Assembly: GCA_903928915.1 (NCBI GenBank)
Contig: CAIYSL010000018.1
Coordinates: forward strand, 1-64,000
Direction: 5' to 3'
Length of the DNA stretch: 64,000 nt
Source of the DNA: an uncultured Syntrophobacterales bacterium
GTDB lineage: Bacteria > Desulfobacterota > Syntrophia > Syntrophales > UBA5619
Below are positions 9,552-19,308 of the stretch, in pieces. The notes beneath the pieces were generated by a model. That model did not search any database. It saw only the letters and a list, made by a program, of their open reading frames with translations, and was not told where the DNA came from. Each line of letters starts with the position of its first letter. Within the stretch, counting starts at the first letter, position 1. Position numbers and translations under genes: made by a program.

Positions 9552-10077
9552 GACCTGCCTGATCGGCCTCGGCAACATCCTGATGCAGGACGACGGTATC
9601 GGCGTCCACGCGGTGCGGGAGATCGAGCGGCGGTTCCGGTTTTCGCCGCAGATCGCGATCGTGGACGGAGGCACGTTGGGCCTTGCGCTGTTGCCGCTGA
9701 TCGAGGGGTACGGCCGGGTGCTGTTCGTCGATGCGGTGGAGGCCGGGCGGGAGCCGGGGGCGGTCATCGTCCGGGAGGGGGAGGAGGTCCCCGCCTGCCT
9801 GGGGGCGCAGGTGTCCGTGCACCAGGCAGGCCTCGCCGACCTTCTGTACGCCGCCCGCATGGCCGGAATGATGCCGCCCGAGGTCTGTCTGGTGGGGATC
9901 CAGCCGCAGGCGGTCGGACTCGGCCTGGAGCCGACGCCGCTCCTCCGGGACAAGCGGGAAGAACTGATAACGAGCGTGCTGGCGAGGCTGGCTGCCTGGG
10001 GTATCAAAGCGGCGGATGCCGCTCATTCTAGCGATGAAGGAGGATGTGATGTACAAGAAATGCCTGGTCCCACTTGA
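9541..10077 (+). CDS. Hydrogenase maturation endopeptidase (HyaD-like)
   Basis: CLIGLGNILMQDDGIGVHAVREIE; VDGGTLGLALLPLIEGYGRVLFVDAVE. Confidence 0.92.
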   Translation: MTSKTCLIGLGNILMQDDGIGVHAVREIERRFRFSPQIAIVDGGTLGLALLPLIEGYGRVLFVDAVEAGREPGAVIVREGEEVPACLGAQVSVHQAGLADLLYAARMAGMMPPEVCLVGIQPQAVGLGLEPTPLLRDKREELITSVLARLAAWGIKAADAAHSSDEGGCDVQEMPGPT

Positions 10078-10504
10078 CGGTTCCGAGTTGGCGGAGTGTG
10101 CATTGAACCACGTCAAGAACCTCGTAAAGGAGCAATCGGTCGGCGAGGTAACGCTGATCAACGTGGTCAAGGTCGACATCCCCTGGGCGAGCGTGGACGA
10201 GCGGACCATCGACCTCGCGGCGATCAGAAAGCCGCTGTTCGCGTCGGCCAATAAGTACCTCGCCGGCGTGGAGAAGAAGCTCACCGCCAAGGGCGTCAAG
10301 GTGAAAACCGTGGCCGTCGAGGGAAACCGGCCCGGCGAAACGATCGTCGACTATGCGCGTGCCAAGGGGATGGGGCTGATCGTCATCGCCACCCACGGGC
10401 ATACGGGTTTGAAGAAACTGATGCTGGGGAGCGTGGCAACCCGTGTCCTCCACGATTCCCCGGTGCCCGTGCTGCTGATCAGGCCGGAGTCGTGCCGGCC
10501 CTAG
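10049..10504 (+). CDS. Universal stress protein (UspA family)
   Basis: MYKKCLVPLDGSELAECAL...GLIVIATHGHTGLKKLMLGSVATRVLHDSPVPVLLIRP. Confidence 0.9.
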   Translation: MYKKCLVPLDGSELAECALNHVKNLVKEQSVGEVTLINVVKVDIPWASVDERTIDLAAIRKPLFASANKYLAGVEKKLTAKGVKVKTVAVEGNRPGETIVDYARAKGMGLIVIATHGHTGLKKLMLGSVATRVLHDSPVPVLLIRPESCRP

Positions 10505-10559
10505 GGAGAAACCCCGCGTCCGGGTGTGCTGCGCGGGGAGGTGAGGTTCGGGAGGAGCG

Positions 10560-11897
10560 ATGGTACAGTTTGAATTGAGCCCCGCGCAGAAGGAACTGCG
10601 GGCGCGGGTCCGGGAGTTCGCCGTCCGGGAGGTCCTGCCGGCTGCGTGGCACTACGATGAAAAGAACGACATCCCTCTGTTCCTGCTGAAGAAGGCATTC
10701 GACGGCGGGTTCATGAACGGCGACATCCCGGCCAGGTACGGCGGCCGGGGGCTCGGCTGTCTGGAGATCGCCATCCTCACCGAGGAGATCGCCGCGGCCT
10801 GCCCCGGCGTGGCCACGTCGATATTCGACAATTCACTCGGCATGGCGCCGCTTCTGCTTAGCGACAACGAGCCGCTCCGGGAGCGGTACCTGCCGGCCAT
10901 CGCCCGCGAGTTCAAACGCATCTGCTTTGCCACGTCGGAGCCGACCATGGGCTCCGACGTGGCCTCGCTGCGCTGCACGGCCGAGCGGCAGGGGGAGGAC
11001 TATGTCCTGAACGGAACGAAATACTGGATCACCAACGCCGGGGTGGCGGATTACCTGACCGTCTTCGCCACGGTCGATCCGGAGCAGCAGCACGCCGGGA
11101 TCGGGGCGTTCCTCCTGGAGCGGGGATGGGAGGGGGTGTCGGTGGGCGAGCCGATCCCAAAACTGGGGCAGCGCTGCTCGAACACCGCGGGGCTGAACTT
11201 CAAGAACGTCCGGGTGCCCAAGGAGAACGTCATCGCCGAGCCGGGGAAGGGGTTCGTCCTGGCCATGCAGACCTTTTCCCGGACCCGGCCGATCATCGGC
11301 GCCTTTGCCGTGGGTGCGGCCCGCTCGGCGATGGAGTACGCCATCGACTACGTGAAGAAGCGGCGGGCCTTCGGGACCAAGCTCGCGAACTTCGAGGCGA
11401 TCCAGTTCAAGCTCGCCGAGATGTACCAGAAGGTGGAGACCTCGCGACTGCTGGTCTGGAAGAGCGCCTGGGAGGTGGACAGCGGGATCGACCCCACGGT
11501 GAGCGCCTCGATCGCGAAGTTCTACTCTACCGAAGCGGCCCTGGAGGTGGTCAACGACGCCCTGCAGGTCTGCGGCGGGTACGGCTACACCAAGATGTTC
11601 CCGCTCGAAAAGCTGCTCAGGGACATCCGGCTGTTCAGCATCTACGAAGGGACCAGCGAGGTGCAGCGGATCATCGTCGCCGGCCACGTCCTGGGGAGCT
11701 ACCAGCCGATCATGCCCCCCCTGGAGGACCTCCCGCTGATCCGAGGGCTCGACCTGAACGACGAGTCGGCAAGAAACACCCCGGCATGGCGGTGCCGCAT
11801 GTGCGGCCATATCCACTACGGCGAGGAGCCGCCCGAAGAGTGCCCCTCCTGCTTTTTCCCGAACACGGCGTTCAAGAAGGTCTGGCCGGCCGCCTGA
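10560..11897 (+). CDS. Acyl-CoA dehydrogenase with C-terminal rubredoxin-like domain
   Basis: ACAD fold motifs (YGGRGLG, GTKYWITNAG, YGYTKMFPLEKLLRDIR, YEGTSEVQ); C-terminal CRMCGHIHYGEEPPEECPSC. Confidence 0.93.
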   Translation: MVQFELSPAQKELRARVREFAVREVLPAAWHYDEKNDIPLFLLKKAFDGGFMNGDIPARYGGRGLGCLEIAILTEEIAAACPGVATSIFDNSLGMAPLLLSDNEPLRERYLPAIAREFKRICFATSEPTMGSDVASLRCTAERQGEDYVLNGTKYWITNAGVADYLTVFATVDPEQQHAGIGAFLLERGWEGVSVGEPIPKLGQRCSNTAGLNFKNVRVPKENVIAEPGKGFVLAMQTFSRTRPIIGAFAVGAARSAMEYAIDYVKKRRAFGTKLANFEAIQFKLAEMYQKVETSRLLVWKSAWEVDSGIDPTVSASIAKFYSTEAALEVVNDALQVCGGYGYTKMFPLEKLLRDIRLFSIYEGTSEVQRIIVAGHVLGSYQPIMPPLEDLPLIRGLDLNDESARNTPAWRCRMCGHIHYGEEPPEECPSCFFPNTAFKKVWPAA

Positions 11898-11922
11898 GCG
11901 GTTTCTTCCGAGGAGTGCCCGC

Positions 11923-12801
11923 ATGGATCGGACGCTGACGCACCGTTCCTTCGTGAGTTACATCGACCGCAGCCGTGAGTACTATGCCGCCCAGGGCTAC
12001 GAGAAGCCCTACGCCTGGGCCCACCACGATGCTGTCCCCTTTGCCCCGCTTCCGAAGCCGCTGGCCGCGTGCCGGATCGGCCTGGTGACGACCGCGGCCC
12101 GGACCCAGCGGACGGACCTGATCGGGGCCCCGCTGATGCTCCGGGAGCTGTACGCCCAGACCGCGGACCCGCCCCCCGCGCGGCTGTACACCGACGGGCT
12201 GTTCTGGGACAAAGAGGCCACCCACACCGACGACGTGGACAGCTTCCTGCCGGTCAACCGGCTTGCCGAGTTCGCCGCCGCCGGCCGCATCGGGTCGGCG
12301 GCGCGGCGCTTCTACGGCGTGCCCACCGACTACAGCCAGGGCCGCACCCGGGAGAAGGCCGCCCCGCAGGTCCTGGCCTGGTGCCGCGAGGACGGCATCG
12401 ACGCCGTGCTGCTGGCGGGGCTCTGACCGGTCTGCCACCAGACCGTGAGTCTGGTCGGCCGGCACCTGGAGGAGAACGGCATCGCCACGGTGGTGATGGG
12501 CTCGGCCCGGGACGTGGTCGAGGAGTGCGGCGTGGCGAGGTTTGTATTCACCGACTTCCCCTTGGGCAACCCCTGCGGCAGGCCTCGGGACGCGGCGATG
12601 CAGGCCGCGATCCTGGGGATGGCCCTCGACCTGCTGGAGCGGGCGTGGATGCCGCGCACCACCCTCCAGACCCCCTTCCGCTGGGAGAGCGACTCCTGGC
12701 GCGAGGCCTTCATGCGCGTCGACGAGGGAAACCGCGCGGCCCTCGCCCGGGCGGGCGAGGAGCGCCGCCGGCGTCAGGCGGAGGCCAAGGCGATAGAATG
12801 A
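11923..12801 (+). CDS. Glycine/sarcosine/betaine reductase selenoprotein B-family protein with in-frame TGA (Sec) at 12424-12426
   Basis: ORFs 11923..12426 and 12445..12801 are in the same frame separated only by TGA; reads VLLAGL-U-PVCHQTVSLVGRHLEENGI. Confidence 0.85.
12434..12459 (+). promoter_or_regulatory. bSECIS-like hairpin downstream of Sec TGA
   Basis: GCC-ACCAGAC-cgtga-GTCTGGT-c-GGC; perfect 7-bp apical stem (12437-12443/12449-12455), GU in 5-nt loop, about 10 nt after the TGA. Confidence 0.75.
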
Positions 12802-13268
12802 AAGAGCTCAACCCCGCCTACGTCGACCACGTGAACCGGTTGATAAACAACAGCCCCTATTTTCAGCTCCTGTCGATGTGCATCGTCGCGGTAGGGCCAG
12901 GATCAAGCCGGCTGGAGATCGATGTGGACCGAAAACACCTGCAGCCCTTCGGGTTCGTCCACGGCGGGGTGTTCGCATCGCTCATCGACGCCGCCTGCTT
13001 CTGGTCGCTGTTCCACGGGATCGAAGACCCGGAGGCCGGCGCCACCACCGTCGACCTGAAGGTGAACTATCTTGCCCCCGCCCGCGCGGGCAGACTGATC
13101 GCCACGGGCCGTAGGATCAAGCTCGGCAAGAGGCTCGGGTACGCCGAGGCCTCCGTGACGGACGAAACGGGCAGACTCCTCGCCCACGGGACCTCCACGC
13201 TGATGGTCCTTGCCGGGCGGAGCCTGGCGATCGATTCTCCGCTACCGCCGAAGTTCCGGGATCCTTGA
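12798..13268 (+). CDS. PaaI-family (hotdog) thioesterase
   Basis: QPFGFVHGGVFASLIDAACFWSL; ATGA overlap with selenoprotein stop. Confidence 0.88.
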   Translation: MKELNPAYVDHVNRLINNSPYFQLLSMCIVAVGPGSSRLEIDVDRKHLQPFGFVHGGVFASLIDAACFWSLFHGIEDPEAGATTVDLKVNYLAPARAGRLIATGRRIKLGKRLGYAEASVTDETGRLLAHGTSTLMVLAGRSLAIDSPLPPKFRDP

Positions 13269-13315
13269 GTTCCGGGATTCATCCCCGAATGACACCACAA
13301 TGCGCGGGGGAGCGG

Positions 13316-14437
13316 TCAAGGAATCGGTGACCGTCCGCAAAGAGACGAGGGTGCGCAGGCCCTTTCGATCCCCGCGGCGAAGGGGGGACGGATCACCCCT
13401 GCCTCGGTGATGATGGCCGAGATCAGCTCGTGCGGCGTCACGTCGAAGGCGGGGTTCCAGACGTCGACGCCTTCCGGGGCCGTCCGCGTACCGCCGAGGT
13501 GGGTCACCTCGGCGGATGCCCGCTCCTCGATCGGGATCGCGCCGCCGTCGGGAAGGGACGGATCGATTGTCGACAGCGGGGCCGCGACGTAGAAGGGGAT
13601 CTTGTGTGCCCGGGCGAGGACCGCCAGACCGTAGGTCCCGATCTTGTTGGCCGTATCCCCGTTGGCCGCGATCCGGTCCGCCCCGACGATGACCAGGTCG
13701 ACCTCCCCTTTTTTCATCAGATAGCCGGCCATGTTGTCGGTGATCAGCGTGCAGGGGATCCCCTCCCGGAGGAGCTCCCAGGCGGTGAGGCGCGCCCCCT
13801 GCAGGACGGGGCGGGTCTCGTCGGCGTACACCCGCAGGACCTTCCCCTCTGCGGCGGCCGCCCGGATCACGCCGAGCGCAGTCCCGTAGCCCGCGGTGGC
13901 CAGGGCCCCGGCGTTGCAGTGGGTGAGGATCCGCGCCCCCGCCGGGATCAGTCCGCAGCCGGCCTGCCCGAGCCGGCAGTTGGCCGCCACGTCCTCCTCA
14001 CCGATCCGGACCGCCTCGGCCACGAGGACTTCCCGGAGGTGTGCAAACGGGTCACGGCCCGGCGAGGGAGGAGTGGGGTGCGCGGGCAAGGCCGCCAGCG
14101 CCCCGTCGCAGCAGGCCCGCATCCGTTCGATCGCCCAGAAGAGGTTCCGGGCCGTGGGACGGCTGGCGGCGAACTGTTGGCAGATCGTTGCGAAGGCGGC
14201 ACGGAACTCCGCGGGGGTTGAGGCGGTGAGGGAACGGGCCCCCAGGGCGATCCCCAGGGCCGCGGCTACGCCGATCGCCGGGGCGCCCCGGACGGTGAGG
14301 TCCTTGATCGCCGCGACGACCTGGCGGTAATCGCGGCAGATGACGGCGCGCTCGACGAGCGGCAGGGCCCGCTGGTCGAGCAGCACGACGGCTCCGTCCT
14401 CCCAGAAGACGGTCCGGATTGTCTTAACCGACGGCAT
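13316..14437 (-). CDS. mtnA: S-methyl-5-thioribose-1-phosphate isomerase
   Basis: VRGAPAIGVAAALGIALGA; THCNAGALATAGYGTALGVIRAA; VIVGADRIAANGDTANKIGTY. Confidence 0.93.
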   Translation of the reverse strand: MPSVKTIRTVFWEDGAVVLLDQRALPLVERAVICRDYRQVVAAIKDLTVRGAPAIGVAAALGIALGARSLTASTPAEFRAAFATICQQFAASRPTARNLFWAIERMRACCDGALAALPAHPTPPSPGRDPFAHLREVLVAEAVRIGEEDVAANCRLGQAGCGLIPAGARILTHCNAGALATAGYGTALGVIRAAAAEGKVLRVYADETRPVLQGARLTAWELLREGIPCTLITDNMAGYLMKKGEVDLVIVGADRIAANGDTANKIGTYGLAVLARAHKIPFYVAAPLSTIDPSLPDGGAIPIEERASAEVTHLGGTRTAPEGVDVWNPAFDVTPHELISAIITEAGVIRPPFAAGIERACAPSSLCGRSPIP

Positions 14438-14492
14438 AATGGTTTCGGGCCCCTGTTTACGCCCTGGGCTGCGCGTGCCGTACCGCTTATGG

Positions 14493-15923
14493 TCAGCCCG
14501 CCAGCATCTTCTTCAGCAGGTCGTTGATCAGCTGGGGGTTGGCCTTCCCCTGGGTCGCCTTCATCACCTGGCCGACGAAGAACCCGAACACCTTCTCCTT
14601 GCCGGCTCGGTACTGGGCCAGCTGGCCGGGGTTGGCCGCGATCACCGCGGCGATCGTCGCGCTCAGGGCGGCTTCGTCGGTGATCTGGACGAGCCCCTTC
14701 TCCTTGATGATCGCCCCGGGGGCGGCGCCGGTCCGGTACATCTGGTCGACGACCTCCTTGGCCATCTTCCCGCTGATCTGCCCTTCCTTGATCAGGCTGA
14801 TCAGCTCGGCGAGCGCCGCCGGCGTGATCGGGCAGGCGCGGATCTCTTTTTTATCCTCGTTGAGGAACCGCAGGATCTCTCCCATCACCCAGTTGCTGGC
14901 GAGCTTCGGTTCGGCCGAGAGGCGGACCACTTCCTCGTAGTAATCCGCAAGCTGCCTGCTGGCGGTCAGGACCCCCGCGTCGTAGGCGGGGATCTGGTAG
15001 TCGCGAACGAACCGTTCCCGCCGTTCCAGCGGAAGCTCGGGCAGGGTCTGCCGGACCGCCTCCACCCAGGCGTCGTCGATCACCACCGGGACCAGGTCGG
15101 GATCGGGGAAGTAGCGGTAATCGTGGGCCTCCTCCTTGCCGCGCATGGGGTGGCTCACCCCTGCCGTGTCGTCCCAGAGGCGGGTCTCCTGGACCACGCT
15201 CCCGCCCCCCTCGAGGAGGTACTGCTGGCGTTTGATCTCGTACTCCAGGGCGCGCTGGACGTTCCTAAAGGAGTTCATGTTCTTGAGCTCCGCCCGCGTC
15301 CCGAAGGTCTCGGATCCCTTGGGGCGGAGCGATACGTTCGCGTCGCAGCGAAAGCTCCCCTCCTCCATGTTCCCGTCGCAGATCTCGAGATACACGAGGG
15401 TCTCGTGGAGACGCCGCAGATAGGCCGCCGCCTCTTCGGCGCCGCGAATGTCCGGCTCGCTGACGATCTCGATCAGCGGGACCCCGGTCCGGTTCAGGTC
15501 GACGCGGCTGACCGGGCTGAACTCGTCGTGCATCAGTTTCCCCGCATCCTCCTCCATGTGGATCCGGGTGATCCCGATCCGCTTCTTCCCGCCCGCGATT
15601 TCCACCTCGACCCAGCCGTGCTCGGCAGGAGGCTGGGCGTACTGGGAGATCTGGTACCCCTTGGGGAGGTCGGGGTAGAAGTAGTTCTTCCGGGCGAACA
15701 GACACCCCCGGTTGAGCCGGCAGTTCGTCGCCAGGGCCATCTTCATCATGAACTCCACGACCTTCTTGTTGAGCACGGGCAGCACCCCGGGCATGCCGAG
15801 GCAGATCGGGCAGGTGTGGGAGTTGGGCGCGGCCCCGAACTTCGTGGAGCAGCCGCAGAAGATCTTTGCATCCGTGAGGAGCTGGGCGTGGACCTCCAGC
15901 CCGATTACCGGTTCGTATTCCAT
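14493..15923 (-). CDS. gatB: Aspartyl/glutamyl-tRNA amidotransferase subunit B
   Basis: [26 protein letters not shown]...[18 protein letters not shown]. Confidence 0.97.
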   Translation of the reverse strand: MEYEPVIGLEVHAQLLTDAKIFCGCSTKFGAAPNSHTCPICLGMPGVLPVLNKKVVEFMMKMALATNCRLNRGCLFARKNYFYPDLPKGYQISQYAQPPAEHGWVEVEIAGGKKRIGITRIHMEEDAGKLMHDEFSPVSRVDLNRTGVPLIEIVSEPDIRGAEEAAAYLRRLHETLVYLEICDGNMEEGSFRCDANVSLRPKGSETFGTRAELKNMNSFRNVQRALEYEIKRQQYLLEGGGSVVQETRLWDDTAGVSHPMRGKEEAHDYRYFPDPDLVPVVIDDAWVEAVRQTLPELPLERRERFVRDYQIPAYDAGVLTASRQLADYYEEVVRLSAEPKLASNWVMGEILRFLNEDKKEIRACPITPAALAELISLIKEGQISGKMAKEVVDQMYRTGAAPGAIIKEKGLVQITDEAALSATIAAVIAANPGQLAQYRAGKEKVFGFFVGQVMKATQGKANPQLINDLLKKMLAG

Positions 15924-15924
15924 A

Positions 15925-17382
15925 TTACAGTGCGGGTCTCCTTTTCTCGCTAGGGGCGAGCTTCTCAAACGCCGAGGCGATCTGGATCAGGCGGCCCTCC
16001 TGGAAGTGGCCCGCCAGGAACTGCACCCCGATGGGGAGGCCGGCCGCGGAGAACCCGCAGGGGACCGAGATCCCCGGTATCCCGGCCAGGTTCGCCGAGA
16101 TCGTGAAGATGTCCGAGAGGTACATCTGCATCGGGTCGTCGGTCTTCTCGCCGATCTTGAAGGCCGGCGTCGGCGTCGTGGGGGTGAGGATGGCGTCGCA
16201 GCTCGCGAACGCCGTATCGAAGTCCCGCTTGATCAGGGCCCGCACCTGCGAGGCCTTCTTGTAGTAGGCGTCGTAGTAGCCCGACGACAGGGCGTAGGTG
16301 CCCAGCATGATCCGCCGCTTCACCTCGGCGCCGAACCCGGCGGAGCGGGATTTCTTGTACAGGTCGATCAGGTCGCGGCTCCCCTCGGCACGGAACCCGA
16401 ACCGCACGCCGTCGTACCGGGCGAGGTTCGAGCACGCCTCGGCCGGGGCGATGATGTAGTAGACGGCCAGGCAGTACCGGGTGTGGGGGAGCGAGATCTC
16501 CACGCACCGCGCCCCTGCCCCCTCCAGGAGGGTTATCGTCCGGCGGACGGCCGCCTCGACCTCCGGGTCGATACCCGCCACGAAGTACTCCTGCGGGATC
16601 CCCACGGTCCACCCCTCGACCCCCCGGCCGAGGAAGCCGCGGTAATCGGGGACCTCCGCGGGGACCGAGGTGGATTCGGCCGGGTCGTACCCGGCGATGA
16701 CGTTCATGACGATGGCGCAGTCCTCCACGTCCTTCGTGAACGGGCCGATCTGGTCCAAGGACGAAGCGAAGGCGATCAGCCCGTACCGGGATACCCGTCC
16801 GTAGGTCGGCTTCAGCCCGACCACGCCGCAGAGGGCCGCGGGCTGGCGGATGGAGCCGCCCGTGTCGGAGCCGAGGCTGGCGATGCACTCGCCGGCGGCC
16901 ACCGCCGCCGCGGAGCCGCCGCTCGACCCGCCGGGGATCCTGCCGAGGTCCCAGGGGTTCCGGGTCGTGCCGTAGTGGGAGGTCTCGGTCGAGGAGCCCA
17001 TGGCGAACTCGTCCATGTTCGTCTTGCCGGTGAACACGGCGCCTGCTGCCCGGAGCTTCTCCACGACGGTCGCGTCGTAGGGAGGGATGAAATTGTCGAG
17101 GACCCGCGACCCGCAGGTCGTGCGGTACCCTTTGGTGCAGGTGATGTCTTTGAGGGCGATCGGGATCCCGGCGAGCGGCCCGGCCTCCCCCTTCCGGAGC
17201 TGCTCTTCCGCCCGGGCCGCTTCCGCCAGCGCCGACTTCCGCATCAGGCTGATGTAGGCGCGCACATCCTTCTCTACCGCGTCGATCCGCCGGAACACCG
17301 AGGCGGTGACCTCGGCGGCGGTCGTCTCGCCGGCCCGGAGCTTTGCCTGCAGTTCGTGAATCGTCAACTCATACAGTTCCAT
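15925..17382 (-). CDS. gatA: Aspartyl/glutamyl-tRNA amidotransferase subunit A
   Basis: Amidase signature [36 protein letters not shown]. Confidence 0.97.
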   Translation of the reverse strand: MELYELTIHELQAKLRAGETTAAEVTASVFRRIDAVEKDVRAYISLMRKSALAEAARAEEQLRKGEAGPLAGIPIALKDITCTKGYRTTCGSRVLDNFIPPYDATVVEKLRAAGAVFTGKTNMDEFAMGSSTETSHYGTTRNPWDLGRIPGGSSGGSAAAVAAGECIASLGSDTGGSIRQPAALCGVVGLKPTYGRVSRYGLIAFASSLDQIGPFTKDVEDCAIVMNVIAGYDPAESTSVPAEVPDYRGFLGRGVEGWTVGIPQEYFVAGIDPEVEAAVRRTITLLEGAGARCVEISLPHTRYCLAVYYIIAPAEACSNLARYDGVRFGFRAEGSRDLIDLYKKSRSAGFGAEVKRRIMLGTYALSSGYYDAYYKKASQVRALIKRDFDTAFASCDAILTPTTPTPAFKIGEKTDDPMQMYLSDIFTISANLAGIPGISVPCGFSAAGLPIGVQFLAGHFQEGRLIQIASAFEKLAPSEKRRPAL

Positions 17383-17393
17383 GGCATTTCCCG

Positions 17394-17690
17394 CTATTCT
17401 ATGACCTTCGGGACCTGAAAGCAGTTCCCGCGCGCCTCGGGGGCATTGGCCAGGGCGGTCTTGACGGGGAGCGACTCGCCGACCGCATCCGTCCGGAAGG
17501 CGTTCTTCTGGGCGATGGCATGGGTCATCGGCTCGACGCCGGTCGTATCGACCTCCTGCAGCGTATCCATATACCGGAGGATGGCGTTAAGCTGCGAGGC
17601 AAACCGTTCGGTCTCCTCCTCGGCGAAGATGAGCCTCGCCAGGTTGGCCACGTAGGTCACTTCATCGGTGCTGATCTTGGTTGTTTCCAC
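17394..17690 (-). CDS. gatC: Aspartyl/glutamyl-tRNA amidotransferase subunit C
   Basis: [44 protein letters not shown]. Confidence 0.95.
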   Translation of the reverse strand: METTKISTDEVTYVANLARLIFAEEETERFASQLNAILRYMDTLQEVDTTGVEPMTHAIAQKNAFRTDAVGESLPVKTALANAPEARGNCFQVPKVIE

Positions 17691-17705
17691 GCGAATCTCC
17701 TCTGT

Positions 17706-18761
17706 TCACAGGACCGGCCAGTAGGGCGCGAACTGCTGCCGCGCGCGGTCGATCAGGGCGTCGGCCTTCTCGTCGGCCTGGCCGGCCACCCGGGCCAGCG
17801 TCTCCTCCGTGGCGCAGGTCTCGCCCAGCAGTTCGAGCAGCACGGCCCGGACGCACTTGGTGAGCCCCTGGATATGGTATCCCCCTTCGAGGACCAGGAC
17901 CAGGCGGCCGCCGCAGGAGGCCTCCGCAAGGTTGAGGAGGGTCCGGGTCAGGTAGGCAAACCCCTCCGGCGTCACCCGCATCTCGCCCAGGGGATCCCCC
18001 ACGTAGGGGTCGAACCCTGCCGAAACCAGGACGAGCTCCGGCCGGAAGGCCTCGGCCACGGGCGCCAGGATGTCGCGGAAGAGGCGGAGGTACAATGCGT
18101 CATCCGCACCGCCCCTAAGCGGTATGTTGAGCGTGTACCCGAGCCCGGCGCCCCGGCCCATCTCCGACATCCCGCCCGTGCCGGGGTAGCCCGGGGACTG
18201 GTGGGTTGAAACATACAGAACCTTCGGCTCCTCGTAGAATGCCTCCTGGGTGCCGTTTCCGTGGTGGAGGTCCCAGTCGACGATCAGGACCCGCTCCAAT
18301 CCGTGCCGGGCAAGGGCGTGCCGCGCGCCGATCGCGATGTTGTTAAAGATGCAGAACCCCGCTGCCACCTCCGCCTGGGCATGGTGGCCCGGCGGCCTCA
18401 CCAAGGCAAAGCCGTTGTCCGTCTCCCCGGAGATGACGCTGTCGACGGCGGCGATCACACCGCCTGCCGCGAGCCGCGCCACGTCATACGTCTCGGCCGT
18501 GGTTACCGTGTCGGGGTCGAGCATGTAGAGCTTCTCCCCTGCCGTGGCGGCGATCCGGTCGATGTAGGCCGGCCGGTGGACCCGCTCCAGCTCCTCGCGC
18601 GTGGCCTCCCGCGGTTCGATCCCGTGGAATTTCCATCCCATATCGGGATTGTCGAGCATCTCGTAGATGGAAACGAGCCGCTGGGGTGTTTCGGGGTGGG
18701 AAAATTCGGTTCCGTGCCGTAAATACCGACAGTCCTTCACAATTCCCGTATTCTTCGACAT
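17706..18761 (-). CDS. Histone deacetylase/AcuC-superfamily deacetylase
   Basis: RPPGHHAQAEVAAGFCIFNNIAIGA; DWDLHHGNGTQEAFYEEPKVLYVSTHQ; SAGFDPYVGDPLGEM. Confidence 0.92.
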   Translation of the reverse strand: MSKNTGIVKDCRYLRHGTEFSHPETPQRLVSIYEMLDNPDMGWKFHGIEPREATREELERVHRPAYIDRIAATAGEKLYMLDPDTVTTAETYDVARLAAGGVIAAVDSVISGETDNGFALVRPPGHHAQAEVAAGFCIFNNIAIGARHALARHGLERVLIVDWDLHHGNGTQEAFYEEPKVLYVSTHQSPGYPGTGGMSEMGRGAGLGYTLNIPLRGGADDALYLRLFRDILAPVAEAFRPELVLVSAGFDPYVGDPLGEMRVTPEGFAYLTRTLLNLAEASCGGRLVLVLEGGYHIQGLTKCVRAVLLELLGETCATEETLARVAGQADEKADALIDRARQQFAPYWPVL

Positions 18762-18877
18762 CGGCGCCATTCCCCTGTCGGTCAACACCCGCTTCCGCTG
18801 CGAACCGTACCGGGTCTAACATAAAAGCCCTTAGAAAGCAAAAGATTTTGCAGCGGTCGGCCCTGTGGAAAAGGGCA

Positions 18878-18907
18878 TTGACAAACATTTCCGACTGCGG
18901 GTATAAG
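18878..18907 (+). promoter_or_regulatory. Sigma70-like promoter upstream of tatA
   Basis: TTGACA - 18 nt - TATAAG. Confidence 0.55.
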
Positions 18908-18965
18908 TGCGTCGGAAAGAGGGCCGACCTGCCCTCGGAGAGTGCATAGTCGATGGAGTGTGGTC

Positions 18966-19280
18966 ATGTTCGGTATCGGTATGCCCGAGCTGTTGGTGAT
19001 CGCCGTGATCGCCCTGCTCGTGGTGGGACCAAAGAAGCTGCCCGATCTTGCCAAGGCCTTGGGAAAAGGTCTTTCCGAGTTCCGCAAGGTAACCGAGGAA
19101 GCCACCGATACGATCAAGGAAACGCTGAAAACGGACGATATTAAGAAAGACATGAACGGCATCAAGGATTCGCTGCTCTACGGCACGGGGGATGAGAAGA
19201 AGGCCTCCGCCCCGCCTGAGGCGTCCTCCCCAGCTGAGTCCACCACCTCCAAGACGGCCGACCCCAAACCCCAGGCCTGA
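18966..19280 (+). CDS. tatA: Sec-independent protein translocase TatA/TatB-type
   Basis: MFGIGMPELLVIAVIALLVVGPKKLPDLAKALGKGLSEFRK. Confidence 0.92.
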   Translation: MFGIGMPELLVIAVIALLVVGPKKLPDLAKALGKGLSEFRKVTEEATDTIKETLKTDDIKKDMNGIKDSLLYGTGDEKKASAPPEASSPAESTTSKTADPKPQA

Positions 19281-19308
19281 TCCTCTAGGAGCTCCGGCAC
19301 CCTCTCTC

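Noticed and set aside
6966-10007. 1013-aa minus-strand ORF opposite the hydrogenase operon
   Set aside because: Antisense shadow ORF of GC-rich coding sequence; low-complexity H/R/G/P-rich translation with no domain, while the plus strand encodes clear hydrogenase subunits.
11923-12426. Interpreting the ORF break at 12424 as a nonsense mutation/pseudogene
   Set aside because: Frame is maintained, the TGA falls at a UxxC redox site, and a bSECIS-like hairpin follows; Sec recoding is the better explanation.
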